Part shown: positions 39,317-49,236 of the stretch, piece by piece
How the letters are laid out: the number at the start of each line of letters is the position of its first letter
Position numbering within the stretch: position 1 is the stretch's first letter
Assembly (NCBI GenBank): GCA_964617355.1
Contig: CAZTXP010000023.1
Coordinates: 1 to 64,000, forward strand
Reading direction: 5' to 3'
DNA length: 64,000 nucleotides
Source: CAZTDU01 sp964617355
GTDB taxonomy: Bacteria > Pseudomonadota > Gammaproteobacteria > Burkholderiales > SG8-39
The notes under the pieces: model-generated
What the model was told of the DNA's origin: nothing
Databases searched by the model: none
Seen by the model: only the letters and a program-made list of their open reading frames with translations
Translations under genes and position numbers: made by a program

Positions 39317-42250
39317 TTACTCGACCACGAACTCGCCGACGGTGACCACCTCGCCGCGGCCCGGCAGGCGCAGCGTCACCGCCTTCGACTGCTGCTGCGC
39401 GGTCCCGAACTTCGTCGACAGCGTGAGCATCAGCGTGGTGGCGCCCGCCACCACCTGCTGGCGGTGGCCGTAGAACTGCGCTTCCACCTTGTACTTGCCC
39501 GGCTTCGCCACCTTCAGCGAGAACTCCTCCGGCCCGTAGCCGCCGGTGAAGTCCTGCGACATGCGCCCGCCCTGGTACGACAGCGGGTTGCCGTAGAACG
39601 CCTTCTCGCCGTTCGGGTCGGTGACCCAGAGGTCGATGTCGGTGTTGTCGGCGTCCCACGCGAGGACCACGCGCAGGTCGAGCGGCAGGTTGCGCAGCAG
39701 GCGCGCATCGATCCGCGAGGTGTCCAGCGGCTGCCCGGCGGTGGCGACGATCGCGTTCAGCTCGGCGAGCGTCACCAGCTCGATCTCCGGGAAGCGCCCG
39801 TGCCAGGGCTTCAGCACCACTTCCGCGAGCATGTCGATCGCCTTCTGGTCCTGCTTGTCCGCGGCGAGCGCGAGGCCGAGGTCGCGGTAGGACTGCGGCT
39901 CCTCCGGCGAGAGCTCCAGCACGCGGCGGAACACCGGGATCGCCGCCGCCGGACGACCGGCCTGTACGAGGCGGTAGCCGAGGATGCGCAGCACGTGGCG
40001 GTTGCCGAGATCCATCTCGGCGAGGTTGCCGAGCACGCGCACCGCGAGGTCGCCGAGGCCCTTCTCGAGCAGCAGGTCGGCGGCGTCCAGGTAGAACGCG
40101 GTGCTCTGCGCGTAGCCGGGCTTCTCGTCGAGGTACACCTTGTAGGCCGCGGCGGCGTCCGCGTCGCGCAGGCGCTTCGCGTACGGCGCATCGGGGCGCC
40201 AGGGCTGCAGCTTGATCGAGATCGCGCCGCTCGCGGCCGAGGCATCGGCGCTCTTCGCGGCCATGTCGGCGACGCGCTCGCGCTGCGCGGCGCCGGCCAT
40301 CGGCGCGGGCGCCGGGGTCGGGGCGGCGAGGGCGGCGGGGCGCGGCGGAGGCGCGCCCGTCGCCGCGGCGCCCGGCGCGCGGTCGTCGCGCAGCGCTTCC
40401 GGCTTGGGCGCGGGCTTCGGGCCCTTGGGGAATTCCTTCTCCCACCACGACTGCTTGGCCTGGAAGAGCTTCACGACGCGCTCGAGGTGCGCGCGCCGGT
40501 CGGCGTCGCGCTTGGCGACCGCGGACTGGCGCAGGCGGTCGTACTCGACGCGCAGTTCGGCCGGCGGCACGATCTCGTGGCGCACGTAGTCCTCGACACG
40601 GTCGAGCACGATCAGCGAGGTCTCGCGCGTCACCAGCCCGAAGGCGGTGCCGACGCGGCGGATCTCGGCCTTGTTGGCGTCGGCGTCGCCTTCCAGTTCG
40701 GCGATGCGCAGGCCGGCCCACAGTTGCGCGGCGAGGCGGCCGGCGGCGGCGCGGGTGGCGAGCGGCACGTCGCCCCCGGGCACCGCACGAGCGGTGACCG
40801 GGACGTGAATGACGCGTGGCGCCTGGCCGGGGAAGCCTGCCTCGATGCGCAGGCGCGCGGCGCGCTCGACGAGCTCGCCCGCGACCAGCAGGCGGCCGTT
40901 CAGCGGATGCGGCGACTGCAGCACGACGTTGCGCGCGCCGGTGGCGTCGACCGCGGTGACGCGCAGCTCGTCGCGCGAGAGCGCGGTCGCGGCCTCGGCG
41001 GGCGTGGTCGCGAGCAGGTCGACGAAGCGCCCGCCGGACTTCTCGGCCAGCGCCTTCAGGCGCGCGCCGTCGGCGCGCGTCGCGGCCGACACGGCGTAGA
41101 CGCGCTTGCCCTTCGCCTCCAGGTTGCCGTCGCCGATGTTCTGCAGGCCGTCGGAAAAGAGCAGCACTTCGTCCGCGCCCTCGGGCAGCGAGAACGCGCC
41201 GAGGAAGGTGGCGCCGTCGTACGGCGTGGCTTCCAGCGCCCGGCGCAGCTCGCGCCAGTTGCCGCCGGCGATGCGGAAGGTCTCGGGCGCTTCCTGCGCG
41301 TCGCGAAGCCGCGCGAGCACCACCTCGCCGTCGCGCATCCACGCGAAGTAGGCGTCGAGCAGCGCGAACTCGCGCGCATGGTCGCGCGCCGCGCCGGAGC
41401 CGGAACTGTCCCACGCGAGCGCCACGCGCTTCGGGGCGGGCCGCGGCGCGGACGCGGCGCGCAGCGGCAGCTCGGCGACGAAGAATGTCCGGCCGTCGAA
41501 CTCCTGCACGTGCGCGGCGGGGGTCGCGGGCACGGGCACGGTGAGTTCCAGCAGGCCTCGCGCGCGCCAGTCCTTGCGCGCGACGTGCGCGCTCCAGCCC
41601 TCGCCGTCGCGCTGGAACGCCAGCGCGCCGAGCGCGGCGGCGGCGACGCGCGGCGCGGTGGCGCCCTGCACGCGCACCTGCAGGTCGAACGCGCCGAGCG
41701 TGCCGGCATATTCGAGCGGCAGCCGCCAGCGGCGCCCGCCGCTGCCGGCGGCGAGCGTCTCGGCGTAGCGCAGCACCACGGTCTTGGTCTTGCCGGGCAG
41801 CATCGGGTACACGCGCAGCCGGTAGTTGTTGCCCTCGGTTTTCTCGAGCAGGCCCGGGTCGATGCGCTGGCGGGTGATGTCCTCGAACACCGCCTGGCCG
41901 CGGGCGCGTTCCACCGGCACCGCGTCGCGCAGCTTGCCGTCGACGTCCATCGCGAAGCCGGTGACCGACTGGCCCTCGAGCAGCGGGAACTGCAGCTCGC
42001 CTTCCAGCACGCGCCGGTTGGGGTTGTGGAACACCATCGTCACTTCGGTGAGCGCGGCGCCGGCGGCGATCTCGGCCGAGATGCGCACCGACTGCAACGC
42101 GACCGGGCTCTCGGGTGCGCCGGAGACCACGAGTTGCGGCGGACGCACCGGCGGCGCGATCGACAGCGGCGCTTGCGCGCGCACGGCGAGCACGGCGGGA
42201 AGGACGAGGGCGGTGGCGCAGAGCGCGCGGCGCAGGAGGTTGGGGGACAT
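39317..42250 (-). CDS. Secreted VIT/VWA-domain protein with TPR and DUF2135
   Basis: 977 residues. Signal peptide (about 1-26), VIT domain (about 35-165), VWA domain (about 270-440) with an intact MIDAS: DSSGS, a later Thr in GATFLGAF and Asp in LLFSDG. A proline/alanine-rich linker (about 610-660) precedes TPR-like repeats (about 713-816) and a C-terminal DUF2135 domain (DADNTDIDLWVTDPNGE). Likely periplasmic and metal-dependent in ligand binding. The start used gives GGAG 10 bases upstream; an ATG ten codons earlier is possible. It is the last gene after moxR and the kinase, with an 84-base gap containing a hairpin. Confidence 0.85.
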   Translation of the reverse strand: MSPNLLRRALCATALVLPAVLAVRAQAPLSIAPPVRPPQLVVSGAPESPVALQSVRISAEIAAGAALTEVTMVFHNPNRRVLEGELQFPLLEGQSVTGFAMDVDGKLRDAVPVERARGQAVFEDITRQRIDPGLLEKTEGNNYRLRVYPMLPGKTKTVVLRYAETLAAGSGGRRWRLPLEYAGTLGAFDLQVRVQGATAPRVAAAALGALAFQRDGEGWSAHVARKDWRARGLLELTVPVPATPAAHVQEFDGRTFFVAELPLRAASAPRPAPKRVALAWDSSGSGAARDHAREFALLDAYFAWMRDGEVVLARLRDAQEAPETFRIAGGNWRELRRALEATPYDGATFLGAFSLPEGADEVLLFSDGLQNIGDGNLEAKGKRVYAVSAATRADGARLKALAEKSGGRFVDLLATTPAEAATALSRDELRVTAVDATGARNVVLQSPHPLNGRLLVAGELVERAARLRIEAGFPGQAPRVIHVPVTARAVPGGDVPLATRAAAGRLAAQLWAGLRIAELEGDADANKAEIRRVGTAFGLVTRETSLIVLDRVEDYVRHEIVPPAELRVEYDRLRQSAVAKRDADRRAHLERVVKLFQAKQSWWEKEFPKGPKPAPKPEALRDDRAPGAAATGAPPPRPAALAAPTPAPAPMAGAAQRERVADMAAKSADASAASGAISIKLQPWRPDAPYAKRLRDADAAAAYKVYLDEKPGYAQSTAFYLDAADLLLEKGLGDLAVRVLGNLAEMDLGNRHVLRILGYRLVQAGRPAAAIPVFRRVLELSPEEPQSYRDLGLALAADKQDQKAIDMLAEVVLKPWHGRFPEIELVTLAELNAIVATAGQPLDTSRIDARLLRNLPLDLRVVLAWDADNTDIDLWVTDPNGEKAFYGNPLSYQGGRMSQDFTGGYGPEEFSLKVAKPGKYKVEAQFYGHRQQVVAGATTLMLTLSTKFGTAQQQSKAVTLRLPGRGEVVTVGEFVVE

Positions 42251-42293
42251 CGGGAAGGGGCTCCGTAGAGGGCGGGTCATGCAGCTTGGAACG

Positions 42294-42322
42294 CGCGAGG
42301 CGGCCGAATGGGTCGCCTCGCG
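42294..42322. promoter_or_regulatory. 9-bp hairpin between the kinase and VIT/VWA genes
   Basis: CGCGAGGCG-N11-CGCCTCGCG is a perfect 9-bp inverted repeat. A run of seven A (plus strand) lies on the kinase side, so on the transcribed minus strand the T-run comes before the stem, the wrong order for an intrinsic terminator. It may be an mRNA-stabilising or processing element. Confidence 0.4.
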
Positions 42323-42334
42323 TGAAAAAAACGG

Positions 42335-43908
42335 TCAGGCGGCCGGCGGCACCTGTTCCCACCACGCGGCCGCCTCGGCCTCGCTCCAGCGGAAGTCGCC
42401 GGCGAGCGCGTCCAGCGCGGCGACGAGGTCGGCGATGCGCTGCGGGCGGTCCTCGCGGCGCTTCTCCAGGCACGCGGCCACCAGCAGGTCGAGTTCGGCG
42501 GGGATCGGCTGGCCGGCGACGTCGGCGAGCCGCGGCGGCTCGACGTTCAGCACCAGCGTGGTGAGGGCGAGGTCGTCGGTGGCCTCGAACAGGCGCCGGC
42601 CCGAGAGCATGAAGTAGGCCACGGCGCCGATCGCGTAGATGTCGGCGCGCGCGTCGACGTCGGCCGGGTCGCGCAGGCGCTCGGGCGACATGTACAGCGG
42701 GGTGCCGAGGATGCGCAGCGCCTTGGTGAGGTCGCGGCTCTCGTCGCCGCCGAGGTGCTTGACCAGCCCGAAGTCGAGGATCTTGACGACGTCGAACGCG
42801 CCGCCGCGCCGGCAGACCATCAGGTTCTCGGGCTTGACGTCGCGGTGGACGAGGCCGTGCGCGTGCGCCTCGGCGAGGCCGGCGCAGGCCTGGCGCAGGA
42901 TGTGGATCGTGCGCGGCACCGGCACGCGCGTCTTGCGGCGCACGAGCTCGGCGACGGTGATGCCGTCGAGATGCTCCATCGCATAGTAGAAGAGGCCGTC
43001 GCGCGTGCGGCCGTAGTCGTAGATCTCGACCGTGTTCGGGTGCGACAGCCGGCTCGCGAGCTGCACCTCGCGCTCGAAGCGCGCGATCATCTCGTCGGTG
43101 GCGCGCGCGGGCTTGAGCAGCTTGATCGCGGTGGGGCGCTTGAGCAGGTCGTGGCGTGCGCGGTAGACCGAGGCCATGCCTCCTTCGCCGATCGGCTGCT
43201 CGAGCACGTAGGCGCCGACGCGACGCCCGCGCCGCAGCTGCTCGCGAAAGCGCAGCGCCGAGAACCCCGACACCAGCGCCAGCAGCACCGCGGCGACCAG
43301 CGCGCCGAAGCCGACCGCGAACGCGGCGCGCACGTAGGCGAGGGGCGCGTAGGCCTCCGCGGCGGAGATCTCCATCGCCACGCCGAGGCGCTCCGCGGGC
43401 AGCCAGCGCCAGGCCGCGATCACCTCGACGCCGCGCGCGTTCGCGTACGGTTCCAGCGTCACGCCCTCGCCCTCGAGCGTGCCCAGTCGTCCGCCGAGGG
43501 CGGTGGTCTCGCCGGCGTGGCCCGGGTGCAGGATGGCGCCGCGGCGATCGAATACGTACAGCTCGCCGGTCTCGCCCCAGCGTGCCGCCGCGCCGACATA
43601 GCGCTCGGCCGCCTCGCGCACGCGCGTGCGCCGTTCGCCTTCGGCGAGGCCCTCGGGCACGTCGTCGATCGCCGCGCGCAGCGCCGCGGCGTGGGTGTCG
43701 ACGAGCGTGCGGAGGGTGCCCGCGCGGATGCCGCGGATCGACTGTTCCACCGCGTGGTAGCTCCACGCGCCGGCGCCGACCAGCAGCAGCGCCGTGGCGA
43801 CCAGCGCGACGGCAAGGCCGCGGCGCTGGCGCTTCGCCGGCGCCGGCTCGCGCGCCGCCTCCAGCGTGTGGCCCGGGGCGGCGGGCGGGGCCGGTACGGG
43901 CGTGGTGT

Positions 43909-43912
<4 letters not shown>
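42335..43912 (-). CDS. Membrane Ser/Thr protein kinase with N-terminal Cache-like sensor
   Basis: About 525 residues. TM1 (about 33-51), an extracytoplasmic single-Cache-like domain (about 55-190, with ARWGETGELYVFDRRGAILHP), TM2 (about 195-217), then a Hanks-type kinase domain (about 230-510): glycine loop IGEGGMASVY, AIKLLK lysine, VHRDVKPENL catalytic loop, ILDFGLVK and GTPLYMSPERL. Topology is inverted compared with PknB, whose sensor is C-terminal. The start is doubtful: no ATG/GTG/TTG lies before TM1, and the most natural position is a CTG that overlaps the moxR stop (CTGA). Confidence 0.85.
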
Positions 43913-44847
<935 letters not shown>

Positions 44848-44853
44848 CGGCGA

Positions 44854-44859
44854 ATTCTA
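44854..44859 (-). promoter_or_regulatory. -10 box TAGAAT for the moxR operon
   Basis: On the minus strand TAGAAT ends exactly 6 bases before the moxR ATG, within the 34-base divergent gap. No Shine-Dalgarno is possible; leaderless transcription is the simplest reading. Confidence 0.5.
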
Positions 44860-44869
44860 CTCGATGCGC

Positions 44870-44875
44870 TATGAT
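44870..44875 (+). promoter_or_regulatory. -10 box TATGAT for the deacetylase gene
   Basis: TATGAT ends exactly 6 bases before the GTG at 44882. It mirrors the moxR arrangement on the other strand and decides the start of the deacetylase gene in favour of the GTG. Confidence 0.5.
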
Positions 44876-44881
44876 TTCCCC

Positions 44882-45814
44882 GTGCCGATCACCGCCTACA
44901 TCACCCACGCCGACTGCCTGAAGCACGACATGGGCGCCGGCCATCCGGAGTGTCCCGATCGCCTCTCGGCGATCGAGGACCAGCTGATCGCCTCGGGCGT
45001 CGGCCAGTACCTCGCGCGCTACGAGGCGCCGCTCGCCACCGACGAGCAGCTCGCGCGCGTGCACCCGATCGACTACGTGCAGGCGATCCGCGACAGCGCC
45101 CCCGCGCAGGGCCGCGTGCACCTCGACCCCGACACGGCGATGAACCCGCATTCGCTCAGTGCCTCGCTGCGCGCCGCGGGCGCGGCGGTGCTCGCCACCG
45201 ACCTCGTCATGAAGCGCGAGGCGCGCGCCGCGTTCTGCGCGGTGCGCCCGCCGGGGCACCACGCCTGCAAGGCGCGGCCGATGGGCTTCTGCATCTTCAA
45301 CAACGTCGCGATCGCGGCGCGGCACGCGCAGCATGCGCACGGCATAGAGCGCGTCGCGATCATCGACTTCGACGTGCACCACGGCAACGGCACCGAGGAC
45401 ATCTTCGAGGGCGACGAGTCGGTGCTGATGGTCTCGACCTTCCAGCACCCGTTCTACCCCTACAGCGGTACCGAGAGCCCGGCCTCGAACATGGTGAACG
45501 TGCCCCTCGCGGCGGGCGCGGGTTCGAAGCACTTCCGCGAGGCGGTGGAGCACGAGTGGATGCCGGCGCTGGACCACTTCGCGCCGGAACTGGTGATCTT
45601 CTCCGCGGGCTTCGACGCCCACGGCGAGGACGACATGGCGATGCTGCGCTTCACGGATGACGACTACCGCTGGGCCACCGAGCAGGTGAAGTCGATCGCC
45701 GACCGCCACGCGAAGGGCCGCATCGTCTCGGTGCTGGAGGGCGGCTACGCGCTCTCCGCGCTCGCGAGGAGCGTGGTGCAGCACCTGCGGGTGCTGGCCG
45801 AGCTCAACGGCTGA
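44882..45814 (+). CDS. Histone deacetylase family protein (acetylpolyamine amidohydrolase-like)
   Basis: 310 residues, Zn-dependent deacetylase fold. Catalytic blocks: RPPGHHA (two histidines), GFCIFNNVAIAA, the metal ligands in IIDFDVHHGNGTEDIF, FSAGFDAHGED and the late LEGGYAL. Bacterial members deacetylate polyamines, acetoin-related compounds or protein lysines; the substrate is unknown. A GTG start giving VPITAYITHADCLKHDMG is preferred because it matches family N-termini and lies 6 bases after a -10 box; an ATG six codons upstream would place that -10 box inside the gene. It converges on the unknown gene at 45817 with a 2-base gap. Confidence 0.9.
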   Translation: MPITAYITHADCLKHDMGAGHPECPDRLSAIEDQLIASGVGQYLARYEAPLATDEQLARVHPIDYVQAIRDSAPAQGRVHLDPDTAMNPHSLSASLRAAGAAVLATDLVMKREARAAFCAVRPPGHHACKARPMGFCIFNNVAIAARHAQHAHGIERVAIIDFDVHHGNGTEDIFEGDESVLMVSTFQHPFYPYSGTESPASNMVNVPLAAGAGSKHFREAVEHEWMPALDHFAPELVIFSAGFDAHGEDDMAMLRFTDDDYRWATEQVKSIADRHAKGRIVSVLEGGYALSALARSVVQHLRVLAELNG

Positions 45815-45816
45815 CC

Positions 45817-47043
45817 TCAGCGGCTGACCGCGGCCGATCCCAGCTTCAGCCCCAGCCGCGCGAGCAACTGCGCGAGCGACGGGTCGCGGCGCATGGCCTC
45901 CGACAGCCGGCTCGGGCACAGGAACTCGTCGATCGACCCGTAGTGCGAGCGCTGCCACAGTTCGGCGTGCGCGCCGAGCGGCAGCTTCGCGCTCTGCCGG
46001 TCGACCATCGCGAACCAGCGCTCCAGCATGTCCTGCGAACGCGCCTCGGCCTCGCGCCGCGCGTCACCGCCGTCGCCACCGCGCGCCGGCAGCCACACCG
46101 GCTGCAGCGCCAGCGCGCGATGCGCCCGGTTGGTGAAGAAATAGAGGAAGGTCAGCAGGCGCGCGTCGTCGAGCGCGCGGCCGCTGCCGCCGCCGTCGTG
46201 CGCGCGCTCGGGCGTGAGCTTGAACACGCGCACGCGGTCGGCGGCCGCGGGCAGCGCGAGCGCGCCGGGTTCGGGGTGCATCTGCAGCGCAAAGCAGTAG
46301 TCCACCGTGCTCGCCGAGCGGCGCCGCGCGGGATCGGGCACGAAGGCGAGCGGGTGCGGCAGGAAGCTGCGGCACAGCCAGCCATCGTGGCCGGCGCGCC
46401 ACAGCATCGAGGCGGGGTAGGAAGAGAACTCGGCGCCGTCGACGTCGAGCGCGCGGGACACCGGGTGCAGCGCATCCGGGAGGCGGCCGCAGAGATCCGC
46501 GACCGACAGCCCGCTCTCGGGCACGCCTTCCTGCGCCGTCCAGCCGGTGCGTTCCTGCGCGAGGCGCAAGGTCGGCACCATGACGGCGCGCGGCCCGCGG
46601 TCGAGCGTCGCCACCGCGTCGGCGAGCGCGCCGTCGGCGAGGAGGAAATCGTTGTCGAGCGCGAGCACGGCGGCGTTCGCGCCGTCCTGCAGCGCGCAAT
46701 CGATGGTCCAGCCGACGGTGTCGACGTTGAGGCGGTTCTTCATGCGCGCATCGCCGAGGCCCTGCACGCGCGCGGCGAGCGTGTCGCCGTCGAACGGCGT
46801 GTCCTCGAAGGCGTGCACGCGAATCTCCGCGTGCGCGCCCAGCGGCGCGGCGCGCTCGGCGAGCAGTGCGGCGCTTGCGCGATCGGTGAAGAGGTGCAGG
46901 GAAGTGGCGTGGCCGGCCTTCGCGAGCGCGGGCAGGTTGCCGGGCGACGCGAGCGTGCGGCGCGAGGCGCGCGCCCAGCGCTCGACGTGCGCTTCGCCCC
47001 ACAGGGTCGCGACGGCGAGGAGCCGTCGCGGCGAATCACTCAC
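45817..47043 (-). CDS. Protein of unknown function, possibly glycosyltransferase-like
   Basis: 408 residues, no signal peptide, not confidently assigned. Two features suggest a GT-A-like nucleotide-sugar fold: an N-terminal alternating segment (LLAVATLWGEAHVERW...TSLHLFTDRAS) and a D-x-D motif in LALDNDFLLADGALADAV (about residue 125) followed by VMVPTLRL. The C-terminal half is helical and ends near LARLGLKLGS. It is the last gene of the minus-strand tesA-mnmH operon; its GTG overlaps the upstream stop (GTGA). A family assignment needs a structure-based search. Confidence 0.7.
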   Translation of the reverse strand: MSDSPRRLLAVATLWGEAHVERWARASRRTLASPGNLPALAKAGHATSLHLFTDRASAALLAERAAPLGAHAEIRVHAFEDTPFDGDTLAARVQGLGDARMKNRLNVDTVGWTIDCALQDGANAAVLALDNDFLLADGALADAVATLDRGPRAVMVPTLRLAQERTGWTAQEGVPESGLSVADLCGRLPDALHPVSRALDVDGAEFSSYPASMLWRAGHDGWLCRSFLPHPLAFVPDPARRRSASTVDYCFALQMHPEPGALALPAAADRVRVFKLTPERAHDGGGSGRALDDARLLTFLYFFTNRAHRALALQPVWLPARGGDGGDARREAEARSQDMLERWFAMVDRQSAKLPLGAHAELWQRSHYGSIDEFLCPSRLSEAMRRDPSLAQLLARLGLKLGSAAVSR

Positions 47044-47531
47044 GGCATCTGCCAGGGCTCGCAGGCCCCGGAGAGCGCGCCGCTGGGCAGGCGCTCGTAG
47101 GCGACGTCCGGTTCGCGCAGCGCGGCGAGGTCGAAGTGCCAGGCGTGCCGCGCGGCGTAGCGGATGCAGGTCTCGGAGCCCGCCTTCCACGCGGTGCGCT
47201 CGCAGCGCGTGAGCGTGGTGACGAGCAGGCTCGGCCCGGCGCGCTCCATCAGGTGCACCGCCTTGCCGGTGGCGCGCACCTCGACTTCGCGACGCCCCGG
47301 CGCGCGCGTCGAGACCACCTTGGCGCGATCGGTGCCGACGGCCTCGTAGACCAGCATCTGCTCGACGCGCGGCGGCGGGTCGCGCAGCAGGTCGGCGATC
47401 ACGCTGCGCTTCCAGCCGGCGCGGAATTCGCAGATCAGTTCGCCGGCATTCAAGGCGTCACGTACATCCTGCGCGGCCGCCGGGGCTGCCGAGGCGGCCG
47501 CGAAGATCGCGAGGAAGGCGCGCAGGTTCAT
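47040..47531 (-). CDS. Secreted protein of unknown function
   Basis: 163 residues. Clear signal peptide (about 1-20, ending APAAAQ). The mature part has four cysteines (in LICEFRAG, TRCERTAW, ETCIRYAA and GACEPW) which could form two disulphides. No recognised domain. It overlaps mnmH upstream and the 45817-47043 gene downstream by 4 bases each, so it belongs to the operon; the link to tRNA modification or esterase function is unclear. Confidence 0.7.
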   Translation of the reverse strand: MNLRAFLAIFAAASAAPAAAQDVRDALNAGELICEFRAGWKRSVIADLLRDPPPRVEQMLVYEAVGTDRAKVVSTRAPGRREVEVRATGKAVHLMERAGPSLLVTTLTRCERTAWKAGSETCIRYAARHAWHFDLAALREPDVAYERLPSGALSGACEPWQMP

Positions 47532-48601
47532 CCGGCCAGCTTACTCGCGATGCCGGCGAACGCGGCGTCCGAGGCCGCCGGCAGCGTCACGACCGGGGCA
47601 TCGGCGAGGCGCGCGAAGTTGCGGTGCGAGGAGCGCCGGTAGGCCGGGTCGTAGTGGTCTTCCAGCAGGCGCTCGACCAGCTCGGCCCAGCGCGCCTCGC
47701 GCGCCATGGCTTTCCAGTCGTCGATGCGCTCGCGGCCGTGCAGCGCGACCAGGCAATCGAGTTGCGCGTCGAGCGAGGGCCGGTCGTCGAAGAAGTGGCG
47801 GTACTCGTCCATCAAGAGCGCAACGCGAACCGCGACCGGCGCGTCCACGACCACGCATTCGGCCGCGCGCATCGCGGTGATCAGGCCCTCGGGCACCTGC
47901 ACCTGGCCGATCTTGCGGCTCTCGGCTTCCACAAAGACCGGGCGCGCCGGGTCCATGCGGCGCAGCGCGTCGAGCACCAGCGTCTCGAAGTACTTCTGCG
48001 GCGGCTGCGGCTGCCACGGCAGGCTGCCGAGCACCGAGCCGCGATGCGCGGCGAGCGCCTCGAGGTCGAGAACCTGCGCGCCGGCGGCGTGCAGCGCGCG
48101 CAGCAGCCGGCTCTTGCCGCTGCCGGTGGCGCCATGCACGACGCGATAGGTGTAGCGGCCGGGGAGCGTCGCGAGCGATTCGACCGCCCAGCGCCGGTAG
48201 GCCTTGTAGCCGCCTTCGAGCGTCTTCGCATCCCAGCCGACCTCGCGCAGGATGTGCGCCATCGCGCCCGAGCGCTTGCCGCCGCGCCAGCAGTAGACGA
48301 GGGGGCGCCAGGAACGCGGCTTGTCGGCGAAGACCGTCTCCAGGTGGCGGGCGACGTTCCTGGCCACCAGCGCCGCGCCGATGCGCTTGGCCTCGAACGG
48401 CGACTGCTGCTTGTGGATGGTGCCGACGCGCGCGCGCTCGGCGCCGTCGAGCACCGGCGTCGAGGCGGCGCCGGGGAGGTGGTCCTCGACGTACTCCTCG
48501 AGCGTGCGCGCGTCGAGGATGGCATCGAAGCCCGTAAGGGCCTCGGGGCCGATCTCGACAGAGGTGCGAACCGGAGGCCGCCTTGCGACAGACTCGCTCA
48601 T
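47528..48601 (-). CDS. mnmH: tRNA 2-selenouridine/geranyl-2-thiouridine synthase
   Basis: Converts 2-thiouridine at the wobble position of Lys, Glu and Gln tRNAs to 2-selenouridine through a geranylated intermediate. 357 residues. N-terminal rhodanese domain with active Cys104 in LVYCWRGGKRSG, then a P-loop domain with Walker A GATGSGKS at 157-164. Full-length and motif-complete. It needs selenophosphate from SelD, not in this window. It starts 4 bases inside the tesA end. Confidence 0.94.
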   Translation of the reverse strand: MSESVARRPPVRTSVEIGPEALTGFDAILDARTLEEYVEDHLPGAASTPVLDGAERARVGTIHKQQSPFEAKRIGAALVARNVARHLETVFADKPRSWRPLVYCWRGGKRSGAMAHILREVGWDAKTLEGGYKAYRRWAVESLATLPGRYTYRVVHGATGSGKSRLLRALHAAGAQVLDLEALAAHRGSVLGSLPWQPQPPQKYFETLVLDALRRMDPARPVFVEAESRKIGQVQVPEGLITAMRAAECVVVDAPVAVRVALLMDEYRHFFDDRPSLDAQLDCLVALHGRERIDDWKAMAREARWAELVERLLEDHYDPAYRRSSHRNFARLADAPVVTLPAASDAAFAGIASKLAG

Positions 48602-49236
48602 TTCGCCTTCAGCACGGGGCGCAGCACCTTCCAGACGTTGTCGAGCAGGATCGGCTGCGCGGCTTCGGTCGGGTGCAGGCGATCGGCCTGGAAGAGTTCG
48701 GCCTTGTCGGCCATGCCCTCGAGCAGGAAAGGCACCAGCGCTGCCTTCTGCGCCTTCGCGACGTCGGCGAAGGCGGCGTCGAACGCGGCGGCGTAGTCCG
48801 GGCCGTAGTTCGGCGGCATGCGCATGCCCGCGATCAGCACCTTCGCGCCCGCGCCCTGCGCGGCCTTGGCGATCGAGGAAAGGTTCTTCTTCATCTCGCC
48901 CACCGGCAGCCCGCGCAGGCCGTCGTTCGCGCCCAGCGCGACGATCACCACGGCCGGCTTGTGGATGTCGAGCACGCGCGCGATGCGCGACGCGCCGCCG
49001 GCGCTGGTCTCGCCCGAGATGCTCGCGTTCGCGACGCTATAATCCAGCTTCTCGCGCGAGAGCTTCTCGCCGAGCAGCGCCACCCAGCCCCGTTTCTCGG
49101 CGATGCCGTAGGCCGCGGACAGGCTGTCCCCGTAGACCACGATCTTGCCGGCCGCCTGCGCCGCGCCACAGAGGAACATGGACGCGACCAGCAGCACTGA
49201 ACTGACGAAGCGGACGATGTTGGCGGCAAGAGGCAT
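48598..49236 (-). CDS. tesA: Periplasmic SGNH esterase/thioesterase TesA
   Basis: 212 residues. Signal peptide (about 1-28, MPLAANIVRF...CGAAQA) then an SGNH-hydrolase fold: block I VYGDSLSAAYGI with the catalytic Ser, block III GANDGLRG, block V DRLHPTEAAQP with the Asp/His. TesA is a multifunctional periplasmic thioesterase I/protease I/lysophospholipase L1. It is divergent from ybbA as in E. coli; with the starts chosen the two genes overlap by 20 bases at their 5' ends, so at least one start may lie further inside. Confidence 0.92.
   Translation of the reverse strand: MPLAANIVRFVSSVLLVASMFLCGAAQAAGKIVVYGDSLSAAYGIAEKRGWVALLGEKLSREKLDYSVANASISGETSAGGASRIARVLDIHKPAVVIVALGANDGLRGLPVGEMKKNLSSIAKAAQGAGAKVLIAGMRMPPNYGPDYAAAFDAAFADVAKAQKAALVPFLLEGMADKAELFQADRLHPTEAAQPILLDNVWKVLRPVLKAK
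49038..49043 (+). promoter_or_regulatory. Consensus TATAAT on the plus strand within tesA
   Basis: A perfect -10 hexamer lies antisense inside tesA, about 174 bases upstream of ybbA. Because tesA and ybbA overlap, their promoters must lie within each other's coding sequence, and this is the best candidate for ybbA. The -35 position (CGAGAT) is poor. Confidence 0.3.

Noticed and set aside
42294..42330. Intrinsic terminator between the kinase and VIT/VWA genes
   Set aside because: The stem is good but the T-run is on the 5' side in the direction of transcription.
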